Positions 1-9,489 are shown, numbered from the stretch's first letter. The stretch: DNA of 64,000 nucleotides from Blautia massiliensis (ex Durand et al. 2017) (GCF_001487165.1 NZ_LN913006.1:2270062-2334061); one strand, 5' to 3'. Program-made: numbers and translations. The notes: generated by a model from the letters alone, not told the origin.

Positions 1-806
1 AAATCCACTGCAAAGTAGATTCCTTTTGCATCTCTTCCCGGAACCTTGATATCTCTCGGATGGGAAGCTCCGCAGCAGAGAAGGACACGGTCATAATCTT
101 TCAGAAGCTGCTCCGCGGTAATGTCCACACCAACGTTGATGTTGGTGACAAACTTCACGCCTTCCTCTTCCATCAGTTTCAGTCTGCGGTCGATGACTTT
201 TTTCTCCAGTTTCATATTCGGGATACCATAGCGGAGAAGTCCTCCGATACGGTCGTTTCTTTCAAATACGGTTACGCTGTGACCACGGCGGTTCAGCTGC
301 TGTGCTGCTGCCAGTCCGGAAGGGCCGCTTCCGATGACTGCGATTGTCTTTCCTGTGCGGACAGGCGGGATCTGTGGTTTTACCCAGCCTTCTGCATAGG
401 CAGTCTCAATAATGGCTTTCTCATTTTCCTTTGTGCTGACCGGATCTCCGTTCAGGTTGCAGGTACAGGCAGCTTCACAGAGTGCCGGGCATACTCTTGA
501 AGTAAACTCCGGAAAACTGTGGGTCTTGTTCAGACGAAGAAATGCCTGTTTCCAGTTTCCTGTGTATACAAGATCGTTTGTCTCAGGAACCAGGTTGTGA
601 AGCGGGCAGCCGGAAGCCATTCCGCCGATCATCATACCTGCCTGGCAGAAGGGAACGCCGCAGGCCATGCATCGTGCTCCCTGAAGTTTCTGTTTTTCTT
701 TATTTAACGGAATACGAAATTCGTTGAAATTCTGAATACGTTCTTTTGGCGGCAGAACTTTTGCCGTTTCTCTTTCATAATCTAAAAATCCAGTTGGCTT
801 TCCCAT
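1..806 (-). CDS. gltD: Glutamate synthase small subunit (partial, 3' end outside window)
   Basis: This is the NADPH-dependent beta subunit of glutamate synthase, which feeds electrons to GltB for making glutamate from glutamine and 2-oxoglutarate. The readable N-terminal 268 residues start MGKPTGFLDYERE and contain the cysteine clusters for 4Fe-4S centres (CMACGMPFCQ and, further on, CPALCEAACTC), followed by a Rossmann motif IGSGPSGLAAA for FAD. The reading frame is open to base 1, so roughly the C-terminal half is missing. The start at 806 is preceded by AGGAGG about 7 bases upstream. It lies 13 bases after gltB, so it is the third gene of a pyrG-gltB-gltD operon. Identification is firm from the motifs and the position next to gltB. 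Confidence 0.95.
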   Translation of the reverse strand, partial: MGKPTGFLDYERETAKVLPPKERIQNFNEFRIPLNKEKQKLQGARCMACGVPFCQAGMMIGGMASGCPLHNLVPETNDLVYTGNWKQAFLRLNKTHSFPEFTSRVCPALCEAACTCNLNGDPVSTKENEKAIIETAYAEGWVKPQIPPVRTGKTIAVIGSGPSGLAAAQQLNRRGHSVTVFERNDRIGGLLRYGIPNMKLEKKVIDRRLKLMEEEGVKFVTNINVGVDITAEQLLKDYDRVLLCCGASHPRDIKVPGRDAKGIYFAVD

Positions 807-819
807 TTCCTCATCCTCC

Positions 820-3800
820 TTAATGTTTCACGCCGATGCTCTCATAGAATGCTTCCATCTGTGCCTGCTGGCTGGTCAGACCTTTTTCTTCCAGCTTTGC
901 ACTTAATGTGATCATTCTCTTGTACTCATCCGGAATGAGTTTTTTGAAGTGAGGCAGATAGGAATCAAAATCAGCCAGCACCTTCTTACCGATCTCGGAG
1001 CCTGTTGCTTCTACATGAGCCTCGATGAGATCACGAAGCTCTTTTTTATCATATTTATTATCCACTTTTTCAATGGAGATCATTGCTTTGTTAAGGTTCT
1101 TGTAAAGAACGTTGTCCACATCAAGAACATAAGCGATACCGCCACTCATACCTGCCGCGAAGTTCTTTCCGGTTTTTCCGAGAACTACCACACGGCCACC
1201 GGTCATGTACTCGCATCCATGCTCACCAACACCCTCAACTACTGCCACTGCACCGGAGTTACGGACTGCAAAACGTTCACCTGCAACACCGTTGATAAAT
1301 GCAGTTCCGCTGGTCGCACCATAGAGTGCCACGTTTCCGACGATGATGTTCTCTTCAGCCTTGTATCCGGCCTTCTCTGGAACCTTAACGATCAGCTTTC
1401 CACCGGAAAGGCCTTTTCCGAAGTAGTCGTTGCTGTCACCGGTCAGTTTCAATGTCAGTCCTTTCGGAATAAAGGCACCGAAGCTCTGTCCGCCTGCACC
1501 TGTACAGTTTACAGTTACCGTATCCTCCGGAAGTCCATCCTTATGATTTCTTGTGATCTCAGATCCGAGGATGGTACCAAATGCACGGTCTGTATTGGTA
1601 ACATTTACATCAACAGAAACTTTCTCACCCTTCTGGATCGCCGGTGCACATTTCTTGACCAGAACTTTTTCATCCAGAGTTTTCTCAAGATTGAAATTGT
1701 ATACAGCCTTCGGATCAAAGGTTACTTTGCCCTTTCCTGCATATGGGTTATTCAGGATGGCACTTAAGTCAACCTTACCCTTATGCGGCTCCTGCACACT
1801 GTCAGAAACTGTAAGAAGGTCTGTACGACCTACCATCTCATCGATGGTGGCAACACCAAGGCGTGCCATGTACTCTCTCAGCTCCTGTGCAATAAAGCGC
1901 ATGAAGTTCTCCACATACTCCGGTTTTCCGCGGAATCTCTTACGCAGCTCCGGGTTCTGTGTAGCCACACCTACCGGGCAGGTATCCAGATTGCAGACTC
2001 TCATCATCACGCAGCCCATCGTTACAAGTGGCGCTGTTGCAAAACCGAATTCCTCTGCACCGAGAAGTGCTGCAATGGCAACGTCACGGCCGCTCATCAG
2101 CTTACCGTCTGTCTCGATACGTACACGGTTACGAAGTCCGTTCATGATCAGCGTCTGGTGTGTTTCTGCAAGTCCAAGCTCCCATGGAAGTCCTGCATTA
2201 TGGATAGAGCTTCTTGGCGCTGCTCCTGTACCTCCGTCATATCCGGAGATCAGAACAGTCTGTGCACCGGCCTTTGCTACACCGGCTGCAACCGTACCAA
2301 CACCCGCCTCAGAAACCAGCTTTACGGAAATATCCGCATATTTATTGGCGTTTTTCAGGTCATAGATCAATTCTGCCAGATCCTCGATAGAATAGATATC
2401 ATGATGTGGCGGCGGAGAGATCAGGCTGACTCCCGGTGTGGAATGACGGGTTTTTGCGATCCACGGATATACCTTCTTTGCAGGAAGATGTCCGCCCTCA
2501 CCCGGCTTTGCCCCCTGTGCCATCTTGATCTGGATTTCTCTTGCGGAAACCAGATAACGGCTGGTAACGCCGAAACGTCCGCTGGCTACCTGTTTGATCG
2601 CAGAGCAGCGGTCATTGTCTGTTCCTGCAGAATCCAGACGCTCATCACTTTCACCACCCTCACCGGTATTGGATTTTCCATGGAGATGGTTCATGGCAAT
2701 AGCCAGTGTCTCATGTGCTTCCTGTGAAATAGAACCGTAGGACATGGCACCTGTCTTAAATCGTTTTACAATATCCTCAACACTCTCAACCTGGTCGATC
2801 GGAATAGGCTCCTTGGCAAACTTAAAGTCCAGAAGACCTCTTAAGTTTCCATGACCCTCGTCATCCACCAGCTTTGTATATTCCTTGAACATCTCATAGC
2901 TGCCCTGTTTTGTGGACTGCTGGAGAAGATGAATGGTACGCGGGTTATATTTGTGCTCCTCACCCTGGCTTCTCATCTTATGGGCACCTACGCTGTCCAG
3001 AGTAAGATCTGTGGCAAGTCCAAGGGGATCAAATGCCTCAGAATGAAGTTTTTCTACATTATCCTCGATATCTTCCAATGTGATTCCGCCTACACGACTT
3101 ACGGTTCCTGTAAAGTAACGATCGATCACATCCTGGGAAATTCCGATTGCCTCAAAGATCTGAGATCCCTGATAGGACTGGATAGTGGAAATACCCATCT
3201 TGGAAGCGATCTTTACGATACCGCTGATCACTGCATGATTGTAATCATCAACGGCTGCGTAATAGTCCTTATCCAGCATATGTGTATCGATCAGCTCATG
3301 GATCGTATCCAATGCCAGATACGGATTGACTGCACTTGCACCATATCCGAGGAGTGTTGCGAAATGATGTACCTCTCTCGGCTCACCTGACTCCAGGATC
3401 AGGGCAAGGGAAGTGCTCTTCTTTGTTTTTACAAGATGCTGATGTACTGCGGAAACCGCCAGCAGGGACGGGATCGGCATATGGTTCTCATCCACACCGC
3501 GGTCAGAAAGGACCAGGATGTTTGCTCCCTCACGGAAGGCTTTGTCTACCTCTACGAACAGACGGTCAATGGCACGTTCAAGCTTTGTGCTCTTATAATA
3601 TAATGTAGAAAGTGTTACAACCTTGAAGCCGTCCTTTTTCATATTCTTGATCTTCAGCATATCGGTGTTGGTCAGGATCGGATTGTTGATCTTCAGCACC
3701 TGGCAGTTCTCCGGCTTCTGGATCAGAAGGTTTCCGTCTTTACCTACATATACACTTGTAGAAGTAACGATCTCCTCACGGATCGCATCGATCGGCGGGT

Positions 3801-5364
3801 TTGTTACCTGTGCAAAAAGCTGCTTGAAATAATCGAACAACGGATAATGTTCCTTGGAAAATACTGCAAGGGGAGTATCATGTCCCATGGCTCCGATGCT
3901 TTCTGCGCCGTTTAATGCCATGTTTCGGATCGAAGTACGGTACTGCTCATAAGTATATCCGAAGGCTTTCTGAAGGCGTGCTCTCTCCTCCGGAGTGTAT
4001 TCGACAACTCTCTGATTCGGGATCTTGATATCACGAAGCTGTACCAGATTGCTGTCCAGCCACTCACCATAAGGCTGTTTTTTCGCATATTTTTCTTTGA
4101 GCTCATTATCATCAATGACACGACCCTGAACGGTATCAACCAGAAGCATTTTTCCCGGATGAAGACGTTCTTTTAATACGATCTTCTCCTCATCCACAGG
4201 AAGAACACCAACCTCGGAGGAAAGGATCATATAGCCATCAGATGTGATATAGTATCTGGATGGACGAAGACCGTTTCTGTCAAGAACTGCTCCCATTACA
4301 TCGCCATCTGAGAACAGAATGGACGCAGGACCGTCCCATGGCTCCATCATAGTCGCATAGTACTGATAAAAATCTCTCTTCTCCTGAGAAATCGTATCGT
4401 TGTTTGCCCATGGCTCCGGAATCGTGATCATCACTGCAAGTGGAAGATCCATTCCACTCATAACCAGGAATTCCAGGGTATTGTCAAGCATTGCAGAGTC
4501 AGAACCATTGCGGTTAACTACAGGAAGGACCTTGTGAAGCTCATCCTTCAGATACGGAGACTCCATGTTTTCCTCACGTGCAAGCATCTTATCGGCGTTT
4601 CCGCGGATCGTGTTGATCTCACCGTTATGTACGATGAAACGGTTCGGATGTGCTCTCTCCCAGCTTGGATTCGTGTTGGTACTGAAACGGGAATGTACCA
4701 CTGCAATGGCAGACTCGTAATCCTGGCTCTGAAGATCGCCAAAGAAGGTACGGAGCTGTCCTACCAGGAACATACCTTTGTATACGATGGTACGGCTGTT
4801 CATGGAAACTACGTAAGTATTATCATTACTCTGTTCAAATTCACGACGTGCGATGTAAAGCATACGGTCAAAGGCAAGACCTTTTTCCACATCCTCCGGC
4901 TTTTTAACAAATGCCTGCATAATGCACGGCATGCACTCTTTTGCTTTATGACCAAGAACCTCCGGGAAGACCGGTACTGTACGCCATCCAAGAAGCTCCA
5001 GACCCTCTTTTTCCACGATGATCTCGAACATCTTCTTTGCCTGGGCACGTTTGATCTCCTGCTGTGGAAAAAAGAGCTGGGCTACACCGTATTCTCTCTC
5101 TCCGCCGATATCAAAGCCTTCTTTTTTACAGACCTTCTTAAAAAATTTGTGGGAGATCTGAAGAAGGATACCGACACCATCACCGGTTTTTCCTTCTGCA
5201 TCCTTACCAGCACGATGCTCAAGATTCTCTACGATCTTAAGAGCATTGGCAACTGTATCATGTGTTTTCTTTCCTTTTATATTAACAACGGCTCCGATAC
5301 CGCAGTTATCATGTTCAAATTCAGGGCGGTAGAGGCCCTGCTGCTGATTTGCTACTTCTCTCAT
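820..5364 (-). CDS. gltB: Glutamate synthase large subunit
   Basis: This is the alpha subunit of glutamate synthase (about 1514 residues, full length). It contains an N-terminal class II glutamine amidotransferase domain whose catalytic Cys (in DNCGIGAVV) follows a 20-residue propeptide, a central domain, an FMN-binding TIM barrel and a C-terminal beta-helix domain. The 3Fe-4S ligands are visible as C-X5-C-X4-C in GCVMMRVCNLDTCPVG. Two starts are possible. ATG at 5373 overlaps the pyrG stop as ATGA but has AAAGG only one base upstream. ATG at 5364 has AAAGGA at a normal distance of 8 bases and is preferred. The tight join to pyrG suggests translational coupling and one transcript controlled by the pyrG leader. 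Confidence 0.97.
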   Translation of the reverse strand: MREVANQQQGLYRPEFEHDNCGIGAVVNIKGKKTHDTVANALKIVENLEHRAGKDAEGKTGDGVGILLQISHKFFKKVCKKEGFDIGGEREYGVAQLFFPQQEIKRAQAKKMFEIIVEKEGLELLGWRTVPVFPEVLGHKAKECMPCIMQAFVKKPEDVEKGLAFDRMLYIARREFEQSNDNTYVVSMNSRTIVYKGMFLVGQLRTFFGDLQSQDYESAIAVVHSRFSTNTNPSWERAHPNRFIVHNGEINTIRGNADKMLAREENMESPYLKDELHKVLPVVNRNGSDSAMLDNTLEFLVMSGMDLPLAVMITIPEPWANNDTISQEKRDFYQYYATMMEPWDGPASILFSDGDVMGAVLDRNGLRPSRYYITSDGYMILSSEVGVLPVDEEKIVLKERLHPGKMLLVDTVQGRVIDDNELKEKYAKKQPYGEWLDSNLVQLRDIKIPNQRVVEYTPEERARLQKAFGYTYEQYRTSIRNMALNGAESIGAMGHDTPLAVFSKEHYPLFDYFKQLFAQVTNPPIDAIREEIVTSTSVYVGKDGNLLIQKPENCQVLKINNPILTNTDMLKIKNMKKDGFKVVTLSTLYYKSTKLERAIDRLFVEVDKAFREGANILVLSDRGVDENHMPIPSLLAVSAVHQHLVKTKKSTSLALILESGEPREVHHFATLLGYGASAVNPYLALDTIHELIDTHMLDKDYYAAVDDYNHAVISGIVKIASKMGISTIQSYQGSQIFEAIGISQDVIDRYFTGTVSRVGGITLEDIEDNVEKLHSEAFDPLGLATDLTLDSVGAHKMRSQGEEHKYNPRTIHLLQQSTKQGSYEMFKEYTKLVDDEGHGNLRGLLDFKFAKEPIPIDQVESVEDIVKRFKTGAMSYGSISQEAHETLAIAMNHLHGKSNTGEGGESDERLDSAGTDNDRCSAIKQVASGRFGVTSRYLVSAREIQIKMAQGAKPGEGGHLPAKKVYPWIAKTRHSTPGVSLISPPPHHDIYSIEDLAELIYDLKNANKYADISVKLVSEAGVGTVAAGVAKAGAQTVLISGYDGGTGAAPRSSIHNAGLPWELGLAETHQTLIMNGLRNRVRIETDGKLMSGRDVAIAALLGAEEFGFATAPLVTMGCVMMRVCNLDTCPVGVATQNPELRKRFRGKPEYVENFMRFIAQELREYMARLGVATIDEMVGRTDLLTVSDSVQEPHKGKVDLSAILNNPYAGKGKVTFDPKAVYNFNLEKTLDEKVLVKKCAPAIQKGEKVSVDVNVTNTDRAFGTILGSEITRNHKDGLPEDTVTVNCTGAGGQSFGAFIPKGLTLKLTGDSNDYFGKGLSGGKLIVKVPEKAGYKAEENIIVGNVALYGATSGTAFINGVAGERFAVRNSGAVAVVEGVGEHGCEYMTGGRVVVLGKTGKNFAAGMSGGIAYVLDVDNVLYKNLNKAMISIEKVDNKYDKKELRDLIEAHVEATGSEIGKKVLADFDSYLPHFKKLIPDEYKRMITLSAKLEEKGLTSQQAQMEAFYESIGVKH

Positions 5365-5369
5365 TTTTC

Positions 5370-6998
5370 TCATCCTTTCATTGCAGCTTCTTCTGCCGTC
5401 TTTTTATCAACTGCCGCCTGCACAAATCCACGGAACAGTGGATGTGCATGATTTGGCCTGGATTTAAATTCCGGATGTCCCTGTGTTCCCACAAAGAACG
5501 GATGTCCGGCAATTTCGATCATCTCAACAATGTGAGCATCCGGGGATGTTCCTACAATGGACATTCCCTTTTCGTCCAGTTCCTTACGGAATGCGTTGTT
5601 TACCTCATAACGATGTCTGTGACGTTCCTGGATCTCTTTCTTTCCAAAAAGCTCATAGGATCTGGAGCCTTCTGCAAGCACACACGGATAGCTTCCAAGA
5701 CGAAGAGTTCCTCCAAGATCTTCCACATCCTCCTGATCCGGCATCAGGGCAATGACCGGATGTGTTGTTTCCGGTGCCAGCTCAATACTGTTGGCATCTT
5801 CATATCCAAGCACATGGCGGGCAAATTCCACAATAGCCATCTGCATTCCCAGGCAGATCCCAAGGTATGGGATCTTATGAACTCTTGCATACTGTGCCGC
5901 AAGGATCATTCCTTCTGTACCACGGTTTCCGAATCCTCCCGGAACCAGGATTCCATCTACAGAATGGAGAGTCTGATCCAAATTTTTTTCATTGAGTTCT
6001 TCGGAGTCCACCCAGGTGATATCAACCTTTGCACGGCAAGAGATCCCGCCATGCTTCAGTGCTTCCACAACACTCAAGTATGCATCATGAAGCTGTGTAT
6101 ATTTACCAACCATGGCGATTTTCACAGTTTTATCCGGGTGGCGGAGATTTTCTACCATATTTTCCCAGTCTGTAAGATCTGGTTTGCGATTCTCCAGTCT
6201 TAAGCTCTGCAGTACTACGTCTGCAAGCTTTTCTCTCTCCATTGCAAGAGGAGCTTCATATAAATATTCCACATCCAGATTCTGAAGCACATTGCTTACA
6301 GGCACATTACAGAACAGGGCGATCTTTCCACGGATATCCTCGGTAAGAGGATACTCACTTCTGCATACCAGGACATCCGGCTGGATTCCCATTCCCTGAA
6401 GTTCTTTTACACTGGCCTGGGTGGGTTTGGTCTTCATCTCTCCGGAAGCACGAAGATACGGGATCAGAGTTACATGGATAAGGATCGCATTGTCATGTCC
6501 CACATCATGCTGGAACTGACGGATGGATTCCAGGAACGGCTGGCTCTCAATATCACCGACTGTACCACCAACCTCGATGATGGCAATTCTGTCCTCGTCT
6601 GCGGATTTTGCTCTGTAAAAACGGCTCTTGATCTCATTGGTAATATGCGGGATTACCTGAACGGTACCTCCGCCGAAATCACCATGACGCTCTTTCTGAA
6701 GAACAGACCAGTAAATCTTACCGGTTGTCACATTGGAATTTTTGTCAAGGCTTTCATCAATAAAACGCTCATAATGTCCAAGGTCAAGGTCAGTCTCTGT
6801 ACCGTCATCCGTTACAAAAACCTCTCCATGCTGAATGGGATTCATAGTTCCCGGGTCAATATTAATGTAGGGATCAAATTTCTGCATGGTCACCTGATAC
6901 CCTCTGGCTTTCAGAAGGCGCCCAAGAGACGCTGCGGTAATTCCTTTTCCCAGACCGGAAACAACTCCACCTGTTACAAAAACATACTTTACTGCCAT
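5370..6998 (-). CDS. pyrG: CTP synthase
   Basis: CTP synthase (542 residues) amidates UTP to CTP using glutamine and ATP. The N-terminal synthetase domain starts [19 protein letters not shown]. The C-terminal class I amidotransferase domain has the nucleophile elbow GICLGMQ and the His-Glu pair in GTQGHPEF. The frame is open further upstream to 7058, but the start at 6998 is chosen because GGAGGAGG lies about 10 bases before it and the protein then begins as the family does. It is the first gene of an operon with gltB and gltD. Its transcript carries a leader with an antiterminator-like hairpin and a terminator (7033-7104). Placing CTP synthase together with glutamate synthase under a nitrogen-type leader is unusual; both enzymes consume glutamine. 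Confidence 0.97.
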   Translation of the reverse strand: MAVKYVFVTGGVVSGLGKGITAASLGRLLKARGYQVTMQKFDPYINIDPGTMNPIQHGEVFVTDDGTETDLDLGHYERFIDESLDKNSNVTTGKIYWSVLQKERHGDFGGGTVQVIPHITNEIKSRFYRAKSADEDRIAIIEVGGTVGDIESQPFLESIRQFQHDVGHDNAILIHVTLIPYLRASGEMKTKPTQASVKELQGMGIQPDVLVCRSEYPLTEDIRGKIALFCNVPVSNVLQNLDVEYLYEAPLAMEREKLADVVLQSLRLENRKPDLTDWENMVENLRHPDKTVKIAMVGKYTQLHDAYLSVVEALKHGGISCRAKVDITWVDSEELNEKNLDQTLHSVDGILVPGGFGNRGTEGMILAAQYARVHKIPYLGICLGMQMAIVEFARHVLGYEDANSIELAPETTHPVIALMPDQEDVEDLGGTLRLGSYPCVLAEGSRSYELFGKKEIQERHRHRYEVNNAFRKELDEKGMSIVGTSPDAHIVEMIEIAGHPFFVGTQGHPEFKSRPNHAHPLFRGFVQAAVDKKTAEEAAMKG

Positions 6999-7032
6999 CT
7001 TCGATTTCCTCCTCCATTTTGTGTCCCACAAC

Positions 7033-7096
7033 AAAAAGGCGTCCGGAACAGATTCCAAGGGGTGAGAATTCCCCTGTGGTATCCGTTCCTGACGCC
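7033..7096 (-). terminator. Leader terminator (attenuator) of pyrG-gltBD
   Basis: On the minus strand an imperfect long stem is formed by GGCGTC-AGGAACGGAT-ACC against GG-AATCTGTTCC-GGACGCC, with an inner GGGG/CCCC stem, followed by TTTTTG. It ends about 35 bases before the pyrG start codon and lies downstream of the pyrG promoter. It is therefore a leader terminator that must be bypassed for expression. Its 5' arm overlaps the 3' arm of the AAAGGC hairpin at 7089-7104, so the two are mutually exclusive. Confidence 0.75.
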
Positions 7097-7104
7097 TTTG
7101 TCAG
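7089..7104 (-). promoter_or_regulatory. Antiterminator-like hairpin with AAAGGC hexaloop, pyrG leader
   Basis: The transcript reads CUGAC-AAAGGC-GUCAG, a perfect 5-bp stem closing a hexaloop AAAGGC. The same loop closes a hairpin in the glnN and amt leaders. A loop with A at position 1 and G at position 4 is the pattern described for RNA targets of ANTAR antiterminator proteins. Pairing here would block the leader terminator. The ANTAR assignment is an inference; a second hexaloop hairpin is not evident. Confidence 0.6.
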
Positions 7105-7129
7105 TTATCTTTCATATAAAATATGGTTT

Positions 7130-7158
7130 ACTATAAACTATTTTTTTTTATTTGTCAA
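7130..7158 (-). promoter_or_regulatory. Sigma-A promoter of pyrG-gltB-gltD
   Basis: On the minus strand TTGACA (7153-7158) and TATAGT (7130-7135) are separated by 17 bases. Transcription should begin near 7123, giving a leader of about 125 nucleotides that holds the antiterminator hairpin and the terminator. Confidence 0.85.
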
Positions 7159-7212
7159 TAACTGATTTTTCATATAGTCTGCGGAATTTCTTCCTATGAA
7201 ATGGATGCAAAG

Positions 7213-7271
7213 AAAAAACAGACGCCTGCTAAGGATTTCAAACTGATCTCCTGTCTCTGCAGTCACGTCTG
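7213..7271 (-). terminator. Probable terminator of the HPr-like gene
   Basis: On the minus strand CAGACG (7266-7271) and CGTCTG (7219-7224) can pair across a long, partly structured loop, followed by six T residues. It lies about 50 bases after the stop codon of the HPr-like gene. The short outer stem makes this only moderately certain. Confidence 0.5.
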
Positions 7272-7319
7272 CCTTTTCTTTTTATGTCTTTCATATCTTG
7301 TCTGTCTCTGCACTGTCTG

Positions 7320-7544
7320 TCAGGCAACTGCATATTTCTGAAGGAAACGATCAAACTCATGATCCTCGCCATGACAGGTTACTGTAAGAACTCTGGTCAG
7401 ATCCATGCTGAGGATTCCAAGAATAGATTTTGCATCAATTAAAATTCTGTTATATGAAATATCTACATCAAAATCACATTTACTTGCAGCCTTAACAAAT
7501 TCTTTAACATCCTCTGTCGCATTCAATCTAATTTTTTTAGACAT
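7320..7544 (-). CDS. HPr/Crh-like protein lacking the catalytic histidine
   Basis: This small protein (74 residues) has the HPr fold signature around the regulatory serine, DAKSILGILSM (Ser40), matching the AKSIMGVMSL segment of HPr and Crh. The N-terminal loop that carries the phosphorylated histidine in HPr (GIHARPA) is missing: the sequence runs directly from the first strand into a helix, EDVKEFVKAASK. It therefore cannot act as a normal phosphotransferase-system phosphocarrier. It could serve as a Crh-like signalling partner phosphorylated on serine by HPr kinase, but this is inferred. The start at 7544 is chosen for AGAGAGG about 8 bases upstream; the frame is open upstream to 7661. It has its own promoter and terminator, so it is a single-gene unit. 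Confidence 0.8.
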   Translation of the reverse strand: MSKKIRLNATEDVKEFVKAASKCDFDVDISYNRILIDAKSILGILSMDLTRVLTVTCHGEDHEFDRFLQKYAVA

Positions 7545-7649
7545 AAATATCATCCTCTCTTTTATCTCGGCAAAAAACCGGCCTTTTTTCGGCCTTGCTG
7601 TTTTCCTGTATATTCCAGACCAGCGGCCTTTTTCATCTGGCTGTTCCAC

Positions 7650-7678
7650 ATTATGTCTCATGTTGTCAGATTTGTCAA
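7650..7678 (-). promoter_or_regulatory. Sigma-A promoter of the HPr-like gene
   Basis: TTGACA (7673-7678, minus strand) and CATAAT (7650-7655) are 17 bases apart. The leader of about 100 nucleotides is rich in GGCC repeats. Confidence 0.75.
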
Positions 7679-7714
7679 GTTGATGTTTTTTATCGTTTTT
7701 AAGAGTCTTTCTAT

Positions 7715-7752
7715 AAAAACCCGGATTTTATATGACAAAATCCGGGTTTTTT
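7715..7752 (-). terminator. Terminator of purF
   Basis: AAAACCCGGATTTT pairs with AAAATCCGGGTTTT around a short loop. The flanking A and T runs let it work in either direction; it follows the purF stop codon on the minus strand by about 80 bases. Confidence 0.9.
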
Positions 7753-7831
7753 ATATATTTATTGTGCAGTTTTTACATTTTCGTTTTTCAATCCATTATT
7801 TTTTACTGTGAGATTAATTCCACATAGTTCA

Positions 7832-9226
7832 TTAATCCTGTTTGATTTCTGCCGGTATTTCCATCGGATAATTGCCATCAAAACATGCTTTACACAGCGG
7901 AAGTCCACCTGCCATGCCTTCCAGATAATCGATCTGCATATAACCCAGGGAGTCTGCACCGATCATCTTACGGATTTCTTCCGTGCTGTGCTGTGCTGCG
8001 ATGAGCTGGTCATTGGACGGCACATCGGTACCAAAATAACAGGGATGTAAAAATGGCGGGGAGCTGATACGTACATGGACTTCTTTTGCTCCTGCTTCTT
8101 TCAGCATGTGGATCAGATTGGCAATGGTAGTTCCGCGGACAATGGAATCATCCACCAGAACGATTCTCTTCCCCTTCACCACGGATTCCAGAACGCTCAG
8201 CTTCAGATGGACACTGGACTCTCTCTCCTGCTGTGTAGGCTTGATAAAAGTTCTTCCAATGTAACTGTTTTTATAGAACGCAAAGCCAAACGGGATTCCG
8301 GATTCCTCAGAATAGCCTTTTGCTGCCGGAAGTCCGGATTCCGGTACACCGGTCACCAGGTCCGCTTCTACCGGATAGGATTTTGCAAGAGATTTTCCTC
8401 CACGGATCCTTGCATCATAGATTTTCACGCCATCCATGGTGCTGTCCAGTCTTGCAAAATAAATATATTCAAAAACACAATGAGCATGCTTTTTCTTCTC
8501 AGTCAGTTTACTGGATTTCAGTCCGTTCTTGGTGATCGTGACGATCTCACCCGGTTCAATATCACGGATAAATTCCGCTCCTACAGATGTCAGCGCGCAG
8601 CTTTCAGATGCAAGGACATAGGCATTATCTCTTTTTCCAAGACAGAGGGGTTTCAGTCCGTAAGGATCACGGGCACCGATCAGCTTCCGGGGGCTCATGA
8701 TCACAAGAGCATATCCTCCGCGGATCTTCTCTACGGTTTTATGTACTGCTTCCTCTACAGTGGCAGAATGCACACGTTCTCTTGCGATATGGAACGCGAT
8801 AACCTCTGAGTCGGTAGTTGTATGGAAAATTGCGCCTGTCTGGATCAGCTCCCATTTCAGAGCTTCTGTATTAACCAGATTTCCGTTGTGCGCAAGTGCC
8901 AGACTTCCCTTGATATAAGAAAGTACCAGCGGCTGTGCATTCTCTGCGACAGATTCTCCGGTGGTGGAATAACGAACATGTCCGATTCCGATATCACCAT
9001 TCATATTATGTACAACATCTTTTCGTAAAACTTCGCTTACCAGTCCGAGATCTTTATGGAACTGTACGTTTCCTCTTTCTCCGTCCGTCCTTGAAACGGC
9101 CATTCCGCAGGACTCCTGTCCCCTGTGCTGCAGCGAGGTAAGACCATAATAAATAGATGGTGCAATATTCCCTCCATCCAGATCATAAATCCCGAATACG
9201 CCACATTCTTCCTTTACTCCTGACAT
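7832..9226 (-). CDS. purF: Amidophosphoribosyltransferase
   Basis: PurF catalyses the first committed step of purine synthesis, moving the glutamine amide nitrogen to PRPP to give phosphoribosylamine. The protein (464 residues) begins MSGVKEECGVFGIYD: a 7-residue propeptide before the class II amidotransferase nucleophile Cys8, as in the B. subtilis-type enzyme. The PRPP loop is visible as IVLVDDSIVRGTT. Cysteines at HCVFEY, HPCYFG and CKAC fit the 4Fe-4S cluster ligands of that type. An in-frame ATG at 9238 lacks a ribosome-binding site; GGAGGG lies just before the chosen start at 9226. It is transcribed alone here rather than inside a purine operon. Confidence 0.96.
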   Translation of the reverse strand: MSGVKEECGVFGIYDLDGGNIAPSIYYGLTSLQHRGQESCGMAVSRTDGERGNVQFHKDLGLVSEVLRKDVVHNMNGDIGIGHVRYSTTGESVAENAQPLVLSYIKGSLALAHNGNLVNTEALKWELIQTGAIFHTTTDSEVIAFHIARERVHSATVEEAVHKTVEKIRGGYALVIMSPRKLIGARDPYGLKPLCLGKRDNAYVLASESCALTSVGAEFIRDIEPGEIVTITKNGLKSSKLTEKKKHAHCVFEYIYFARLDSTMDGVKIYDARIRGGKSLAKSYPVEADLVTGVPESGLPAAKGYSEESGIPFGFAFYKNSYIGRTFIKPTQQERESSVHLKLSVLESVVKGKRIVLVDDSIVRGTTIANLIHMLKEAGAKEVHVRISSPPFLHPCYFGTDVPSNDQLIAAQHSTEEIRKMIGADSLGYMQIDYLEGMAGGLPLCKACFDGNYPMEIPAEIKQD

Positions 9227-9343
9227 ATTTCCCTCCATCTGTTCTTTCCGTATTGTACATCTTTGTCACTGGTCAAAAAGCTTCTTTTGCCTCGATCACT
9301 TATAGCGATCGCTGACTTTTCGACTGTATAACTACGATATCAG

Positions 9344-9371
9344 ATTATAATAAAAGGACAAGATTTGTCAA
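9344..9371 (-). promoter_or_regulatory. Sigma-A promoter of purF
   Basis: TTGACA (9366-9371, minus strand) and TATAAT (9344-9349) are 16 bases apart. The leader of about 110 nucleotides includes an AGCGATCGCT palindrome but no T-run terminator. Confidence 0.85.
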
Positions 9372-9435
9372 CCCTGCCTATTTTCCGACAGTCCGATCGC
9401 CCTGGTCAATTTTTTAGATTTTTTCAAAAAAGCTC

Positions 9436-9463
9436 TTGACAATATTTTATTTTGGTGTATACT
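9436..9463 (+). promoter_or_regulatory. Sigma-A promoter of glnN
   Basis: TTGACA (9436-9441) and TATACT (9458-9463) are 16 bases apart. The AAAGGC hairpin begins 8 bases after the -10 box, so transcription starts essentially at the hairpin. The purF promoter is divergent about 65 bases away. Confidence 0.85.
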
Positions 9464-9471
9464 GCAACACA

Positions 9472-9489
9472 TAAAGCAAAGGCGCTTTG
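9472..9489 (+). promoter_or_regulatory. Antiterminator-like hairpin with AAAGGC hexaloop, glnN leader
   Basis: UAAAGC-AAAGGC-GCUUUG forms a 6-bp stem (one G-U pair) closed by the hexaloop AAAGGC. It has the same loop as the pyrG and amt leaders and the same 8-base distance from the -10 box as in amt. Its 3' arm is part of the downstream terminator stem, so only one of the two can form. Confidence 0.65.

Noticed and set aside
949..5451. Long open frames on the plus strand opposite gltB (up to 305 codons)
   Set aside because: They lie entirely on the complement of a strong, conserved gene, have no ribosome-binding sites and read as low-quality protein.
7555..7640. GGCC-rich repeats in the leader of the HPr-like gene as an attenuator
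   Set aside because: The possible stems are only 4-5 bp and compete with each other; the evidence is too weak for a feature.
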